DNA from: Kribbella catacumbae DSM 19601
Lineage (GTDB): Bacteria > Actinomycetota > Actinomycetes > Propionibacteriales > Kribbellaceae
Length of the DNA stretch: 64,000 nt
Direction of reading: 5' to 3'
NCBI RefSeq assembly: GCF_000372465.1
Contig: NZ_AQUZ01000021.1
Span: forward strand, 81,113-145,112
Shown here: in pieces, positions 25,666-36,364 of the stretch
Layout: each line of letters begins with the position of its first letter
Position numbering within the stretch: the stretch's first letter is position 1
Made by a program: the position numbers and the translations under genes
The notes under the pieces: generated by a model
The model's input: only the letters and a program-made list of their open reading frames with translations
Database searches by the model: none
What the model was told of the DNA's origin: nothing

Positions 25666-27424
25666 ATGGCTCTGCTCGAGGTGGACGACCTGTCCGTCAC
25701 CTACAGCCCACGCGACGGTACGCCGGTCCGCGCGGTCGACGGAGTCAGCTTCGAGATCGCGGACGGCGAGTTCGTCGGGCTGCTCGGCGAGTCGGGCAGT
25801 GGCAAGTCGACGCTCGGCAACGCGATCCTGCGGCTGCTCGACAAGCCCGCGGCAGTCAGCGGCGGGTCGGTGCGCTTCGACGGGGTCGCCGTCACGTCGG
25901 CCTCGGAGGAGGAGATCCGGCCGTTGCGCTGGGCAAAGATCTCCACGGTCTTCCAGAGCAGCATGAACTCGCTCAACCCGGTGATCACGATCGGTGCCCA
26001 GTTCGCCGACACCTTCGCCGCGCACGGTCGCGAAGGCGATCCGGCGACGTTGCTCGACCTGGTCTCCCTCGACGCCGACGTGCTGCGGCGCTACCCGCAC
26101 GAACTGTCCGGCGGGATGAAGCAGCGCGTCGCTCTCGCGCTCGCGCTGGCCCTGGAGCCCAAGTTCGTCCTGCTCGACGAGCCGACCACCGGACTCGATG
26201 TCGTTGTCCAGCACAACATCCTGCAACGGCTGCGCGAACTGCAGTCCCAGCTCGGGTTCGCGGTCCTCTTCATCAGCCACGACCTCGGCACGGTGATGGA
26301 GATGGCCGACCGGGTGATGGTGATGTACGCGGGCGAGCTCGTCGAGGACCAGCCGGCGCGAGCGATGATGTCTGCTCAGCTCCACCCTTATACCCAAGGC
26401 CTGCTGGGCTCGTACGCCGATCCGCGGGCGACCGAGATCAGCGTGGACTACATTCCCGGCCGGCCGCCGGACCTTTCGCGCCCACAGGTGGGTTGCCGAT
26501 TCGCGGCCCGTTGCCCGGTCGCGATCGACGACTGCTCGACCCAGCATCCGCAACTGCTCCCGGCCGGTGCGGGGACGGCCCGCTGCTTGCTGGTGGAACG
26601 AGCCGGCCTGGTCGATGCCCGCCGGGCCCGGAGCTTCGTCGCAGTACGGGCTGAGGCGCCTGCGGTGGATCCCGTGCTGACGGTCACGGACGCGGCGAAG
26701 GAGTACCGCGGCAAGCGAGCCGTGGACGGGGTCTCGTTCGAGCTGCGGCCGGGTCAGGTGACAGCGCTGGTCGGTCAGAGCGGGTCCGGCAAAACCACCA
26801 TCGCCCGGCTGGTCACCGGCGTGGAGCGCCCGACCTCAGGCTCGGTCACCTTCACCGGTGGAGTGGACGTGGGATCCCTGCGCGGCCGCAAGCTGCGCGC
26901 CTATCGCCGCCACACCCAACTCGTCTTCCAGGACCCGTTCGCCGCGCTCAACCCGACCCGCACACCGGCGTACGCGCTCTCCAGGCCACTCCAGAACCAC
27001 CTGGGCCTGTCGAAGGCTCAGGCACGCACCCGCGCCGGCGAACTGCTGGAAACAGTCGGCCTGCACCCGGCGTCGCAGTACCTGGACAAACTCCCCCACC
27101 AACTCTCCGGCGGCCAACGGCAGCGAGTGGTCATCGCCCGGGCGCTGGCCCCCGAACCCCGCATCCTGGTCGCCGACGAGCCCATCTCCATGCTCGACGT
27201 CTCGATCCGGGCAGAGATCCTGGAACTCCTCGACAACCTGGTCCGGACCCGCCAGCTCGGGATGCTCTACATCACCCACGACCTCCTCAGCGCCCGCCTC
27301 CTTGCCGACGAGGTCCTGGTCCTCAACGAAGGCCAGGTCGTAGAACGCGGCCGCACGCTCCAGGTCATCCAGAACGCGCAGGCCACCTACACCCAGGAAC
27401 TTCTGGACGCGATCCCCAACCCGG

Positions 27425-27438
<14 letters not shown>
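25666..27438 (+). CDS. ABC importer fused ATPase (DppD-DppF type)
   Basis: 590 aa carrying two complete ATPase domains. Domain 1: Walker A GESGSGKST, signature LSGGMKQR, Walker B VLLDEPTTGLD, then an oligopeptide-transporter C-terminal extension with the cysteine-bearing segment GCRFAARCPVAIDDC. Domain 2: Walker A GQSGSGKTT, signature LSGGQRQR, Walker B LVADEPISMLD. One polypeptide therefore supplies both nucleotide-binding sites. Last gene of the operon; its final 14 bp overlap the 3' end of pntB on the other strand. Confidence 0.95.
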
Positions 27439-28791
<1,353 letters not shown>

Positions 28792-28795
<4 letters not shown>

Positions 28796-29097
28796 TTGTG
28801 CAGCTCCTTCTTACGACCCCCGGGGCCACGGAACATCTCGAGCATCCGGTCGGTGACGACGAAGCCGCCGACCATGTTGATCGTCGCCAGCACGACGGCC
28901 AGCAACCCGACCACCACGACCAGCGCCGAGTCGGCCTGGCCGGTGACGATGATGGCGCCGACCAGGATGACTCCGTGGATCGCGTTCGCGCCGGACATCA
29001 GCGGGGTGTGCAGGGTCGACGAGACCTTGCTGATCACCTCGACGCCGACGAACGCCGCGAGCACGAAGATGGTCAGCAGTGCGATGGTCTCGGTCAT
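28792..29097 (-). CDS. pntAb: NAD(P) transhydrogenase subunit alpha, membrane part
   Basis: 101 aa with three to four helices (ALLTIFVLAAFVGVEVI, then TPLMSGANAIHGVILVGAIIV). This is the domain II piece that is fused to the NAD-binding part in E. coli PntA but is separate in actinobacteria. Overlaps both neighbours by 4 bp. Confidence 0.95.
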
Positions 29098-30218
29098 GCC
29101 CTCGGTCCTTCCAGCAGCTCGCGGGTCGGCTCGTGCAGCACGGTCCCGTCGTGGGTGACACAGCAGCCGCGGACGATCTCGTCGTCGAAGTCCGGGTTGA
29201 ACTCCGCGTCCCGGGTCATCAGCGCGATCAGGTTGGCGATGTTCTGCCCGTAGAGCCGGCTGGCCGGTCCGGCCATCTGGCTGGGCACGTTCGCCCCGCC
29301 CCAGACGAGCGCGTTGCCGATCATCAGTTCGGTCCCGGCCACCGAGCCCTCGACGTTGCCGCCGGACTCCGAGGCCAGGTCGACGACGACCGAGCCGGGC
29401 TTCATCTGCTCGACCATCGACCGCGACACCAGCATCGGCGCGGTCCGGCCCGGTACGGCGGCCGTGGTGATCAACGCGTCCGCGCCCGCGATGTACGGCG
29501 CGAGCAGGTCGCGCTGCAACTGGGCGCGCTCCTCCGTCATCTCGCGCGCATAGCCGCCCGGCCCGTCCAGCGTGCCGAGCTCGAGCTCGATCGGCTGCGC
29601 GCCCATCGAGGCGATCTCCTCGGCGGCGGCGGTACGGACGTCGTACGCCTTCACGACCGCGCCGAGCCGCTTGGCGGTGGCGATCGCCTGCAGACCGGCG
29701 ACGCCCGCGCCCAGGACGAGCACCTGGGCGGGCGGCACCGTGCCGGCGGCCGTCATGTTCAGCGGGAAGAACCGGGGCAGCCGTTCCGCGGCGACGATGG
29801 CCGCGCGGTAGCCGGCCACCAGCGCCTGCGAAGACAGTGCGTCCATCGACTGGGCCCGGGAGATCCGCGGGATCATCTCCATCGCGAACGCCGTCAGCTT
29901 GGCCCGGGTCGCCGCCCGGATCACGTCCGGCGGATTCGTCGGCAGGAACGACATCAGCGCAGTACCGGCGTGGAGCCGCTGCAGACGCTCGCGTTCGAGC
30001 GGCTGCACCGACGCCACCACGGTGGCCGCATGGTCGGCACCCCAGGCCACTTCGGCCCCGGCGTCGCGGTAGGCATCGTCGGAGTACAGCGCGCGCTCGC
30101 CCGCCGCGGGTTCGACCGCGACCTCGTAGCCGAGCTGGACGAGCTTGACGACTTGTTCAGGCACCAGGGCCACCCGGCGCTCGGCCGGTCTGGTCTCGCG
30201 CACTACTGCGATCTTCAC
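29094..30218 (-). CDS. pntAa: NAD(P) transhydrogenase subunit alpha, NAD-binding part
   Basis: 374 aa from GTG 30218 (VKIAVVRETRPAERRVALVPE), where similarity to PntA/alanine dehydrogenase begins; the frame extends upstream but without homology. The Rossmann NAD-binding motif is VLVLGAGVAGLQAIATAKRLGA; VDLASESGGNVEGS follows. It is soluble and binds NAD(H) as domain I of the enzyme. First gene of pntAa-pntAb-pntB. Confidence 0.95.
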   Translation of the reverse strand: MKIAVVRETRPAERRVALVPEQVVKLVQLGYEVAVEPAAGERALYSDDAYRDAGAEVAWGADHAATVVASVQPLERERLQRLHAGTALMSFLPTNPPDVIRAATRAKLTAFAMEMIPRISRAQSMDALSSQALVAGYRAAIVAAERLPRFFPLNMTAAGTVPPAQVLVLGAGVAGLQAIATAKRLGAVVKAYDVRTAAAEEIASMGAQPIELELGTLDGPGGYAREMTEERAQLQRDLLAPYIAGADALITTAAVPGRTAPMLVSRSMVEQMKPGSVVVDLASESGGNVEGSVAGTELMIGNALVWGGANVPSQMAGPASRLYGQNIANLIALMTRDAEFNPDFDDEIVRGCCVTHDGTVLHEPTRELLEGPRA

Positions 30219-30270
30219 TCGCCGAAACCTATGCCAAACACACCGTGCCCGGAAAGCCCGGTGCCTCCGA

Positions 30271-31596
30271 TCAGGCCAAGTTCTGAAGAAGATGCGCCTC
30301 GGCCAGACAAACCTTGGCGAACTCCTCCAGGTGCAGGCCCTCGTCGATGCCGTGCGCCCGGGTGTCCGGATCCTCCACGCCGGTGACCAGAACGGCCGCG
30401 TTCGGGAAGGCCTGCTGGAACTCCGCGATGAACGGAATCGAGCCGCCCATCCCGGTGTCGACGGGCTCGACACCCCAGGCCGCGGCGAAGGCGGAACGGG
30501 CCGCGTCGTACGCCGTACCGCGGGCGTTGATCGAGCACGGCTGGCCGATATCCCCGTCTGTCACGGTGACTTGAGCACCCCACGGCGCGTTCTGCTCGAG
30601 GTGGTTGCGCAGGGCTTCCATCGCCTTGACCGCGTCGTCGCCGGGTGCCACCCGCAGGCTCACCTTGGCCCGGGCGACCGGCACCAACGTGTTGCTCGCG
30701 TCGGCGACCCGCGGTGCGTCAATGGCCAGTACTGCGATCGCCGGGCGCGTCCACAGCCGGTCGACCAGCGTGCCCGTACCGATCAGCCGGACCGAGTCCA
30801 GCACACTCGACTCGGACCGGAACCGGTCCTCCGGATAATCCAGGTCGGCCGCGCGTGTCGCGTGCAGCCCGTCGACAGCGACGTCACCGTTCTCGGTGTG
30901 CAGGGTGGCGAGCAACCGGCACAGCGCCGACAGCGCATCCGGTACCGCGCCGCCGAAAAGGCCGGAGTGGACGGCGTGCTTCAGCGTCCGGACCTCGACG
31001 TAGCAGTCGACCAGACCGCGCAGGGAGACCGTCAACGCGGGCTGGCCGATCGCCCAGTTGCCCGAGTCGGCGATCACGATCGCGTCGGAGGTCAGCTCAT
31101 CGGCGTACTCGTCGAGCAGTTGCAGCAGGGTCGGCGAACCGATCTCCTCCTCGCCCTCGACGAACACCGTCACGCCCACCGGCAGATCGTTGCCGAAGGC
31201 CCGTACGGCGGCGAGGTGGGCCGCGATACCGGCCTTGTCGTCGGCAGCGCCACGGGCGTACAGCCGGCCGTCCCGCTCGGTCGGCACGAACGGCTCCGAG
31301 GTCCACTCCTCGACGGCGCCGGTCGGCTGGACGTCGTGGTGCGCGTAGAGCAGCACGGTCGGCTTGCCCTCCGGCGCGGGCTTCTTCGCGATCACCGCGG
31401 GCGCGCCACCCCCCGCGCTGACGATCCGCACCTCGAAGCCTTCGGCCTCGAACAGCGCGGCGGTCGCCTCGGCGGACCGCTGGACGTCGGCCGCACGGGC
31501 CGGGTCCGCGCTGACCGAGGGAATCCGGATGAGGTCCTCGAGGTCGGCACGGACGGAGGGCAGAACGCGGTCGATCGCCGCGGCTAGGTCGGTCAT
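30271..31596 (-). CDS. M20 family metallopeptidase (dipeptidase)
   Basis: 441 aa. Di-zinc site residues: YAHHDVQP, then RGAADDKAGI (bridging aspartate), VEGEEEIGSP (catalytic and ligand glutamates), a later ligand within ADSGNW, and a C-terminal GVEDPDTRAHGIDEGL. The lid/dimerisation domain is inserted at about 180-290. It hydrolyses di- or short peptides, or N-acyl amino acids, in the cytoplasm. It lies 52 bp upstream of pntAa on the same strand and may be co-transcribed. Confidence 0.93.
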   Translation of the reverse strand: MTDLAAAIDRVLPSVRADLEDLIRIPSVSADPARAADVQRSAEATAALFEAEGFEVRIVSAGGGAPAVIAKKPAPEGKPTVLLYAHHDVQPTGAVEEWTSEPFVPTERDGRLYARGAADDKAGIAAHLAAVRAFGNDLPVGVTVFVEGEEEIGSPTLLQLLDEYADELTSDAIVIADSGNWAIGQPALTVSLRGLVDCYVEVRTLKHAVHSGLFGGAVPDALSALCRLLATLHTENGDVAVDGLHATRAADLDYPEDRFRSESSVLDSVRLIGTGTLVDRLWTRPAIAVLAIDAPRVADASNTLVPVARAKVSLRVAPGDDAVKAMEALRNHLEQNAPWGAQVTVTDGDIGQPCSINARGTAYDAARSAFAAAWGVEPVDTGMGGSIPFIAEFQQAFPNAAVLVTGVEDPDTRAHGIDEGLHLEEFAKVCLAEAHLLQNLA

Positions 31597-31677
31597 GCGC
31601 CTACCGTACTGCGGGGAAGATACTTACCCTCTAGGGTGGAGATCTCGAAAGTTACCGCCTAACCGAAGAGGACCCCC

Positions 31678-32625
31678 ATGGCTCGCCCACTGGCCATTCT
31701 GACCACCCTGTTCACCACTACAGCCGCCCTGACAGCGGTGAGCGCGCCGACGATCGCCACAGCCGCGATCACCTGCGATACCGCGACCACCGGCGGCGCT
31801 ACCTTCTACGACGGTCCGTCGGCTTCCAAGAAGTACGACGCCCGCTTCAGCAACAGCGCGACCATCCCCAACCTCAGCACGCACACCCCGCAAGGCGCCG
31901 GCACTTGGTACAACTGGGACGGCTCCGGCAAGAACCTGCTGCTGGTGTCCTCGTACCGCACGGGCGCCAACTCGCAGATCTACGGCATCGACCCGGCTAC
32001 CGGCTCCACTGTCGGTGTGGTGGCCGTCGCCGAGTCACACGTCGGCGGGATCACCACCAGCAAGGGCTGGGCTTTCGTCGCCGGTGCAGGCAGCTCCATC
32101 CGCAAGTACCGGCTCACGGAGCTCCGCGACGCCATGAAGGCCGCCGGTACGCCGTACCTGGCTCAGGTCGGTACTGCGCGCGACGTCGCCGGTTCATCGT
32201 TCCTGACCAGCTACGGCGACTCCATCTTCTCCGGCAGCTTCAACGAGACCGGTCGCGGCGCCATGTACGAGTACAAGATCGCTGACGACGGCACCCTCAC
32301 CACACTGCCTGGTGCTTGGGAGGTACCGACGAAGGCGCAAGGCCTGATGGTCACCGCGAACCACTTCGTCTACAGCACGTCGTACGGGCGCAGCAACCGC
32401 AGCAACCTGTACGTCGTCCGCCGGGGTCAAAAGGATCTGGATGCGGCCCAGCTGAGCTGCTTCCGGGCGCCGAGTATGACCGAGGGCGTCACGGAGTACA
32501 ACGGCACGGCGTACCTGGTCTACGAGTCGGGCTCACACCTCTACGCCCCGGACTCGGCGACGCTCAACGTCATCCCCCGCCTACACAAGGCCTCGGTGTC
32601 GTCGCTGACCTCGCTGGTGCCCTAG
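31678..32625 (+). CDS. Secreted hypothetical protein
   Basis: 315 aa. Signal peptide (RPLAILTTLFTTTAALTAVSA, cleavage near ATAA). The mature part has repeated GxxxS/YGIDPATGS, TSKGWAFVAGAG and SYGDSIFSGSFN segments like the blades of a beta-propeller, and two cysteines. AAGAGG precedes the ATG. Function unknown; it is a surface or extracellular protein. Its stop codon lies inside the first arm of repeat element copy A. Confidence 0.75.
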   Translation: MARPLAILTTLFTTTAALTAVSAPTIATAAITCDTATTGGATFYDGPSASKKYDARFSNSATIPNLSTHTPQGAGTWYNWDGSGKNLLLVSSYRTGANSQIYGIDPATGSTVGVVAVAESHVGGITTSKGWAFVAGAGSSIRKYRLTELRDAMKAAGTPYLAQVGTARDVAGSSFLTSYGDSIFSGSFNETGRGAMYEYKIADDGTLTTLPGAWEVPTKAQGLMVTANHFVYSTSYGRSNRSNLYVVRRGQKDLDAAQLSCFRAPSMTEGVTEYNGTAYLVYESGSHLYAPDSATLNVIPRLHKASVSSLTSLVP

Positions 32626-32790
32626 TAGCGTGTCGCGTCAAAAGCTTGGGTGATTGCGGCGTCCAGGTGCGTGCATCGCGGTGGCGGAGGAGCGGCATCG
32701 ATGCTTTTCCATCGTTGCCGTTTCTCCGCTGCCGCGAGGTGCGTGCCTGGGCGCCGCAAGCGCCAAGATTTTGGCGCGACACGCTACTAG
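32622..32790 (+). repeat. Structured repeat element, copy A
   Basis: 169 bp. Outer arms CTAGTAGCGTGTCGCG... (32622 on) and its complement ending 32790 pair over about 27 bp with two non-Watson-Crick positions. Core box 1 (GTCCAGGTGCGTGCATCGC, 32661-32679) and core box 2 (GAGGTGCGTGCCTGGG..., 32736-32757) are shared with copies B and C. An inner hairpin closes on CGATG/CATCG. The stop codon of the secreted protein (32623-32625) lies in the left arm. Confidence 0.85.
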
Positions 32791-32887
32791 CCCCAAAGCC
32801 AGTAACTTAAGCGGTTTCGGGGAGCTGCCTGGCCGTGTCGACTCGCACGGGATCAGTTGGTAGGGTCTCGGCGCCCCCGGGGCCTGC

Positions 32888-33003
32888 TGGCTGGAACAGG
32901 GACTCGGCCTGGTCGGCCTCGACCTGTCCCGGCGAATGAAACAGGTCTTCGATCTGGCCAACCTGCTCAATCCGGCAAGGTGCTGCTCGACGACGCCGAC
33001 TGA
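32888..33003 (+). pseudogene. Remnant of FAD-linked oxidase (GlcD/D-lactate dehydrogenase type) C-terminus
   Basis: The frame gives LEQGLGLVGLDLSRRMKQVFDLANLLNP, and after a one-base deletion near 32975 continues KVLLDDAD-stop. This is the C-terminal signature of FAD-linked oxidases ('FDPAxxLNPGKVL'). A C-rich deletion also spoils the residues before it. The rest of the gene is missing. Confidence 0.6.
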
Positions 33004-33020
33004 AATCGTCCCGGAGCACG

Positions 33021-33063
33021 GCGTGAAGGATTTTTGCCGCTCCGTGGCAAAAATCCTTCACGC
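33021..33063. terminator. 18-bp perfect hairpin after the oxidase remnant
   Basis: GCGTGAAGGATTTTTGCC and its exact complement around a 7-nt loop, 17 bp after the remnant's stop. Probably the old terminator. The rest of 32791-33463 shows no other gene I can support. Confidence 0.7.
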
Positions 33064-33463
33064 GGGTCATCTGTCACTCCCCGACCTGCTCGACCATGCG
33101 TGTGCCGTGCCGTGGCGAAGGCGTGGACGGCTGCGCACGCACGACCTCGCGCCGATGCCCCGACACGCCGGGGGAAGCGTTTGCTGACCGCAGAGAGGTC
33201 TGCACCGACGTCCGGACCCTCCCGGCCCTTGCGCCCCAGGAGTCTCGCCATCGCCAACCCGCCCCACGTTGCACCTCGCCGGGCACGGCCGACGGACACT
33301 CCTTGACGAAGTCACGCTCCACCTCCGGAGCACGGGCAACCCCACTCAGCCCTGGCACCGAAAACCCAAGCCCACGGAAGACCCAGGCACACGGAGGACG
33401 ACTGGCCGCCGACCGCCTGACGGATCGTTGACAGCCCGGCGCTCGCCCTAACCGGCTTTGGCC

Positions 33464-34930
33464 TTAGCCCTTGTAGCTCACTGAGCTCAGGACGTCGTTC
33501 ACTTCGATGAGGGTGCTGGTTCGGACCTGGGTCCACAGCACCCCTACACCTTCCAGTAGCTGATAACGCTCGCCTACGAACTTGTCGGCGCCGCAGGCGT
33601 AGTAGTAGATCGCGTTCTCCGGACGGAAGCCTGGACTCTTGTCGCTCAGCGTGCAGCCCGAGGTCGGCTTGCCTGCCTTCGGAACCGTGCCGCCGGACTG
33701 CAGTTCCACGTAGACGCCGGGCACATTGTCGTTGGTCCGCCAGCCCTCGGTGTCCGTGGTGACCAGCAAGGCTGGCTTGGCCGAGTTGGTCGACTTCTGG
33801 TTCCACTCCCGGGAGACCTTTACCGTCAGCTTGTCCTCGGTGACGGTCATCGGGCGGCTCATGACGAGCTGGTAGCCGCCATAGCCGCCACCGGCTGCCA
33901 GCAGCAGGGCAAAGACGATCGTGAGCACCCAGGCCAGGCCCGAGCGGCCCTTGGCCGGTGTCGCGGCCGGTGCCAGTGCTGCGACAGTCGCCGGCTCCGT
34001 CGCAGGAGCGACCGTCGGTGCGTTGGCGGCTGAGAGTGCAGTCGCCTGGTCAACGCCGCCCGGTCCGGCCGGGACCGGCAACTCATCGGCCGGCACGAGG
34101 CCGGCGGGGATCTCGCCGGTCTCGTGCGCCTCGCGCAGGGCGTTGAGGAAGCTGTCGAGATCTGGCCAGCGCTTGTCGCGATTCGGCTCGAGGGCCCGGC
34201 GTACGACGGCGTCGATCGCGGGTGGGACGTCTTCGCGCAAGGTGCTCATCGACGGCGGCGGGGACTCGATCCGCATCACGGCGCCGAGACTCATCAGCCC
34301 ATGGGGCGCCTGGCCGGTGAAGGCCGCGTAGGCGACCGCGCCGAGCGAGTACAGGTCGGCGCGATGGTCGAGCCGGTCGCCCATCACCTGCTCGGGCGCG
34401 ACGTAGGCCGGAGTACCGCCGGGCATCGTCAACTGGGACACGGTTTCGAGCGACTTGCCCAGCCCGAGGTCGCCGAGCATCGCGCGATCGCCGGACTCGT
34501 CGGTCCGGAACAAGACGTTGGCCGGTTTCACGTCGCGGTGCAGTACTCCGCGCGCGTGCAGTTGCTTGAGTCCGCTGCCGACCTGGGTGATGACGTCGAC
34601 GACCTCCGCGATCTCCAGCGGCCCGGCCTTGATCCGGTCCGCGAGCGATCCGCCGTCGGCATAGGTCAGGACGAGATAGGGCCGGCCGTCCTCGGTCTCG
34701 CCGACGTCGTGCACGCCGACCACGTGCGGCGAGTCGACCCGGCGCAGGAACCGGCCCTCGGCCAGGAAGCGGCGACGGACGTCGTCCTCGTCGATCCAGT
34801 TGTCGGACAGGATCTTGACGGCGACGTCGGCGTCGAGTTCTTCGTCCCGGGCCAGCCAGACGGTCGCGAAACCCCCGGCACCCACCCGGCGGACCAGGGA
34901 GTACCGGCCGATCCGCGGTGGCTGGTCCAT
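33464..34930 (-). CDS. Transmembrane Ser/Thr protein kinase (PknB-like)
   Basis: About 488 aa from ATG 34930; an upstream in-frame start at 34972 is possible but adds unconserved residues. Kinase domain about 1-265: glycine loop VGAGGFATVW, AVKIL lysine, catalytic HRDVKPANVLF, magnesium loop GDLGLGKS (DLG instead of DFG), GTPAYVAPEQV. A Pro/Ala-rich linker follows, then one membrane helix (GLAWVLTIVFALLLAAGG) and a ~130-residue outer domain with two cysteines and no PASTA repeats. It is divergent from three paralogous anchored proteins, which may be functionally linked. Confidence 0.93.
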   Translation of the reverse strand: MDQPPRIGRYSLVRRVGAGGFATVWLARDEELDADVAVKILSDNWIDEDDVRRRFLAEGRFLRRVDSPHVVGVHDVGETEDGRPYLVLTYADGGSLADRIKAGPLEIAEVVDVITQVGSGLKQLHARGVLHRDVKPANVLFRTDESGDRAMLGDLGLGKSLETVSQLTMPGGTPAYVAPEQVMGDRLDHRADLYSLGAVAYAAFTGQAPHGLMSLGAVMRIESPPPSMSTLREDVPPAIDAVVRRALEPNRDKRWPDLDSFLNALREAHETGEIPAGLVPADELPVPAGPGGVDQATALSAANAPTVAPATEPATVAALAPAATPAKGRSGLAWVLTIVFALLLAAGGGYGGYQLVMSRPMTVTEDKLTVKVSREWNQKSTNSAKPALLVTTDTEGWRTNDNVPGVYVELQSGGTVPKAGKPTSGCTLSDKSPGFRPENAIYYYACGADKFVGERYQLLEGVGVLWTQVRTSTLIEVNDVLSSVSYKG

Positions 34931-34975
34931 CCCCGCATTATGCTCGATCGTTCCTGCGACCGGGTCGCCCACTCG

Positions 34976-35000
34976 TGATCGGATCGTGTCGAACTAAACG
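34976..35000 (+). promoter_or_regulatory. Conserved upstream motif of the paralogue family, copy 1
   Basis: ATCGGATCGTG-T-CGAACTAAAC precedes the first paralogue; the same block (CGGATCGTG-A-CGAACAAAAC) is at 36305-36326 before the second. Flanking AGTC..TCCCG and GCG.A.GGGGAC are also shared. It could be a promoter for a special sigma factor or an operator; it also lies just upstream of the divergent kinase gene. Confidence 0.45.
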
Positions 35001-35066
35001 AAGTCGTCCCGCGTCTCACCGCGAACGGGGACGAATCGGCCCCGCGGTAGGCAGGAGATGACAGCT

Positions 35067-36254
35067 GTGCGGACCAACGGACGGGTGATCGTAGTGGTCG
35101 CCGCTGTCGCCGTCGCGGCGGTGGCCACCGGCGGCATGCTCGCCGCCCGCAACGGCCCGAAGTTCCTCGGGTCCGCGGCAGTTCCGCTGACGGCTCCGAC
35201 CAGTCCCAGCCCGCAGGTCTCGAAGCAGTCCGCTAAGCAGACACCGCCGACCAGTATTCCGTCTGCTCGCTCAACGAGCCCGCTGCCGACGCCCTCTCTG
35301 ACGCTCTCGACTCCCACCCCGCCACCGGCCGGTTCGGTCAAGCTGAGCGTGGAGCTGGCGAAGCTCGGTCAGGGCAGGGATCCACAGGTGACCTTCGTAG
35401 TCGGCCGCGAGGTCCGCGGCGGTGCTGGTTGGTTGCGGAAGATCCCCGGCACGGACACCATCCACCAGGTGGCCCGGCTGGGCGACGACGTACTGGCCGT
35501 TGTCTCCGCCGCCGACTGGCGACTCATCAAGATCGGCAGCGACGGCAAGGCCAGGTACACACCTGACGTCAGCTCTCTGGTCGGTGCCGAGGGCGGGGCC
35601 GTGGCCTACGCCGCAGTACCGGCCGACAACGCCGGCGGTGTCGTCTACGCCGAGACAGAAGCGGCGGTGCAGAAGCTCGCCGTACCGGCCTCTGCTCGCG
35701 GGCTGGAGGTCCTCCGGGTGGGGACCGACGGCAAGGTCTACTTCCACTGGAAGGACGCCGAGGCCGCGCCGTGGAAGCTGTTCGAGTGGACGCCGGGCTC
35801 CTCGGCGGCGCGGCGGATCACGACCGTCGGTTCAGCGCGCGAGGTGTCGGCCGACGGCGCGGTGGCCATCTCCACCTCCGTCTCCACGCCCGGCGAAACC
35901 ACGCGGATCTGCTCGACGGTGATGGTGGTGGCCACCGGCAAGCAGTCGTGGCGGACCTGCGACAGCGTGCTGAGCGGCTTCACCCCGGGCCACTCCGTCG
36001 CGATCGGGGTCGGGGACCGCGCCGGGGATGGTTCTGCCGGACGGATCACGGCCCAGGACACCACTACCGGCGCGGTGATCCGCGAGTGGACGGGACGGTT
36101 CGAGACCGTTGTTCCCGAAGACGACCAGCATCTCCTGATCGTCGCCGTGAATGCGGCGTACCAGAGCTCGATCATCCGCTGCGCGATCACGACAGGTTCC
36201 TGCGAGACCGCCGTCCGGCCGAAATCCGCGTGGATGGGCATCAGCGGCGAGTGA
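35067..36254 (+). CDS. Membrane-anchored hypothetical protein, paralogue 1 of 3
   Basis: 395 aa from GTG 35067: AGGAG is 9 nt upstream, and the start then aligns with paralogue 3 (V-RTNGR vs MK-RTNGR). One N-terminal membrane helix (VIVVVAAVAVAAVATGG), a Ser/Thr/Pro linker (about 35-90), and an outer domain with propeller-like strands (VARLGDDVLAVVS, FEWTPGSSAARRI). The C-terminal block QDTTTGAVIREWTGRF...PEDDQHLLIVAV is shared with the other two paralogues. Two conserved cysteine pairs (ICSTVM/RTCDS; RCAITTGSCE). Function unknown. Confidence 0.85.
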   Translation: MRTNGRVIVVVAAVAVAAVATGGMLAARNGPKFLGSAAVPLTAPTSPSPQVSKQSAKQTPPTSIPSARSTSPLPTPSLTLSTPTPPPAGSVKLSVELAKLGQGRDPQVTFVVGREVRGGAGWLRKIPGTDTIHQVARLGDDVLAVVSAADWRLIKIGSDGKARYTPDVSSLVGAEGGAVAYAAVPADNAGGVVYAETEAAVQKLAVPASARGLEVLRVGTDGKVYFHWKDAEAAPWKLFEWTPGSSAARRITTVGSAREVSADGAVAISTSVSTPGETTRICSTVMVVATGKQSWRTCDSVLSGFTPGHSVAIGVGDRAGDGSAGRITAQDTTTGAVIREWTGRFETVVPEDDQHLLIVAVNAAYQSSIIRCAITTGSCETAVRPKSAWMGISGE

Positions 36255-36303
36255 ACCGCTCGGTCGTCTTGCTGGCCGCCCGCTGAGGCGCTGGATCACT
36301 TGT

Positions 36304-36326
36304 CATCGGATCGTGACGAACAAAAC
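36304..36326 (+). promoter_or_regulatory. Conserved upstream motif of the paralogue family, copy 2
   Basis: CGGATCGTGACGAACAAAAC, matching the block upstream of paralogue 1, 38 bp before the ATG of paralogue 2. Supports duplication of gene plus promoter. Confidence 0.45.
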
Positions 36327-36364
36327 AGTCCCGGCCAGCGTCCCACGCGCAAGGGGACATCAGC

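Noticed and set aside
32654..32863. Possible small protein in element copies A and B sharing GACIA...RGACLGAA
   Set aside because: The frame between the two boxes is not kept in copy C (length differs by one base) and the inner sequence changes to preserve pairing, not amino acids.
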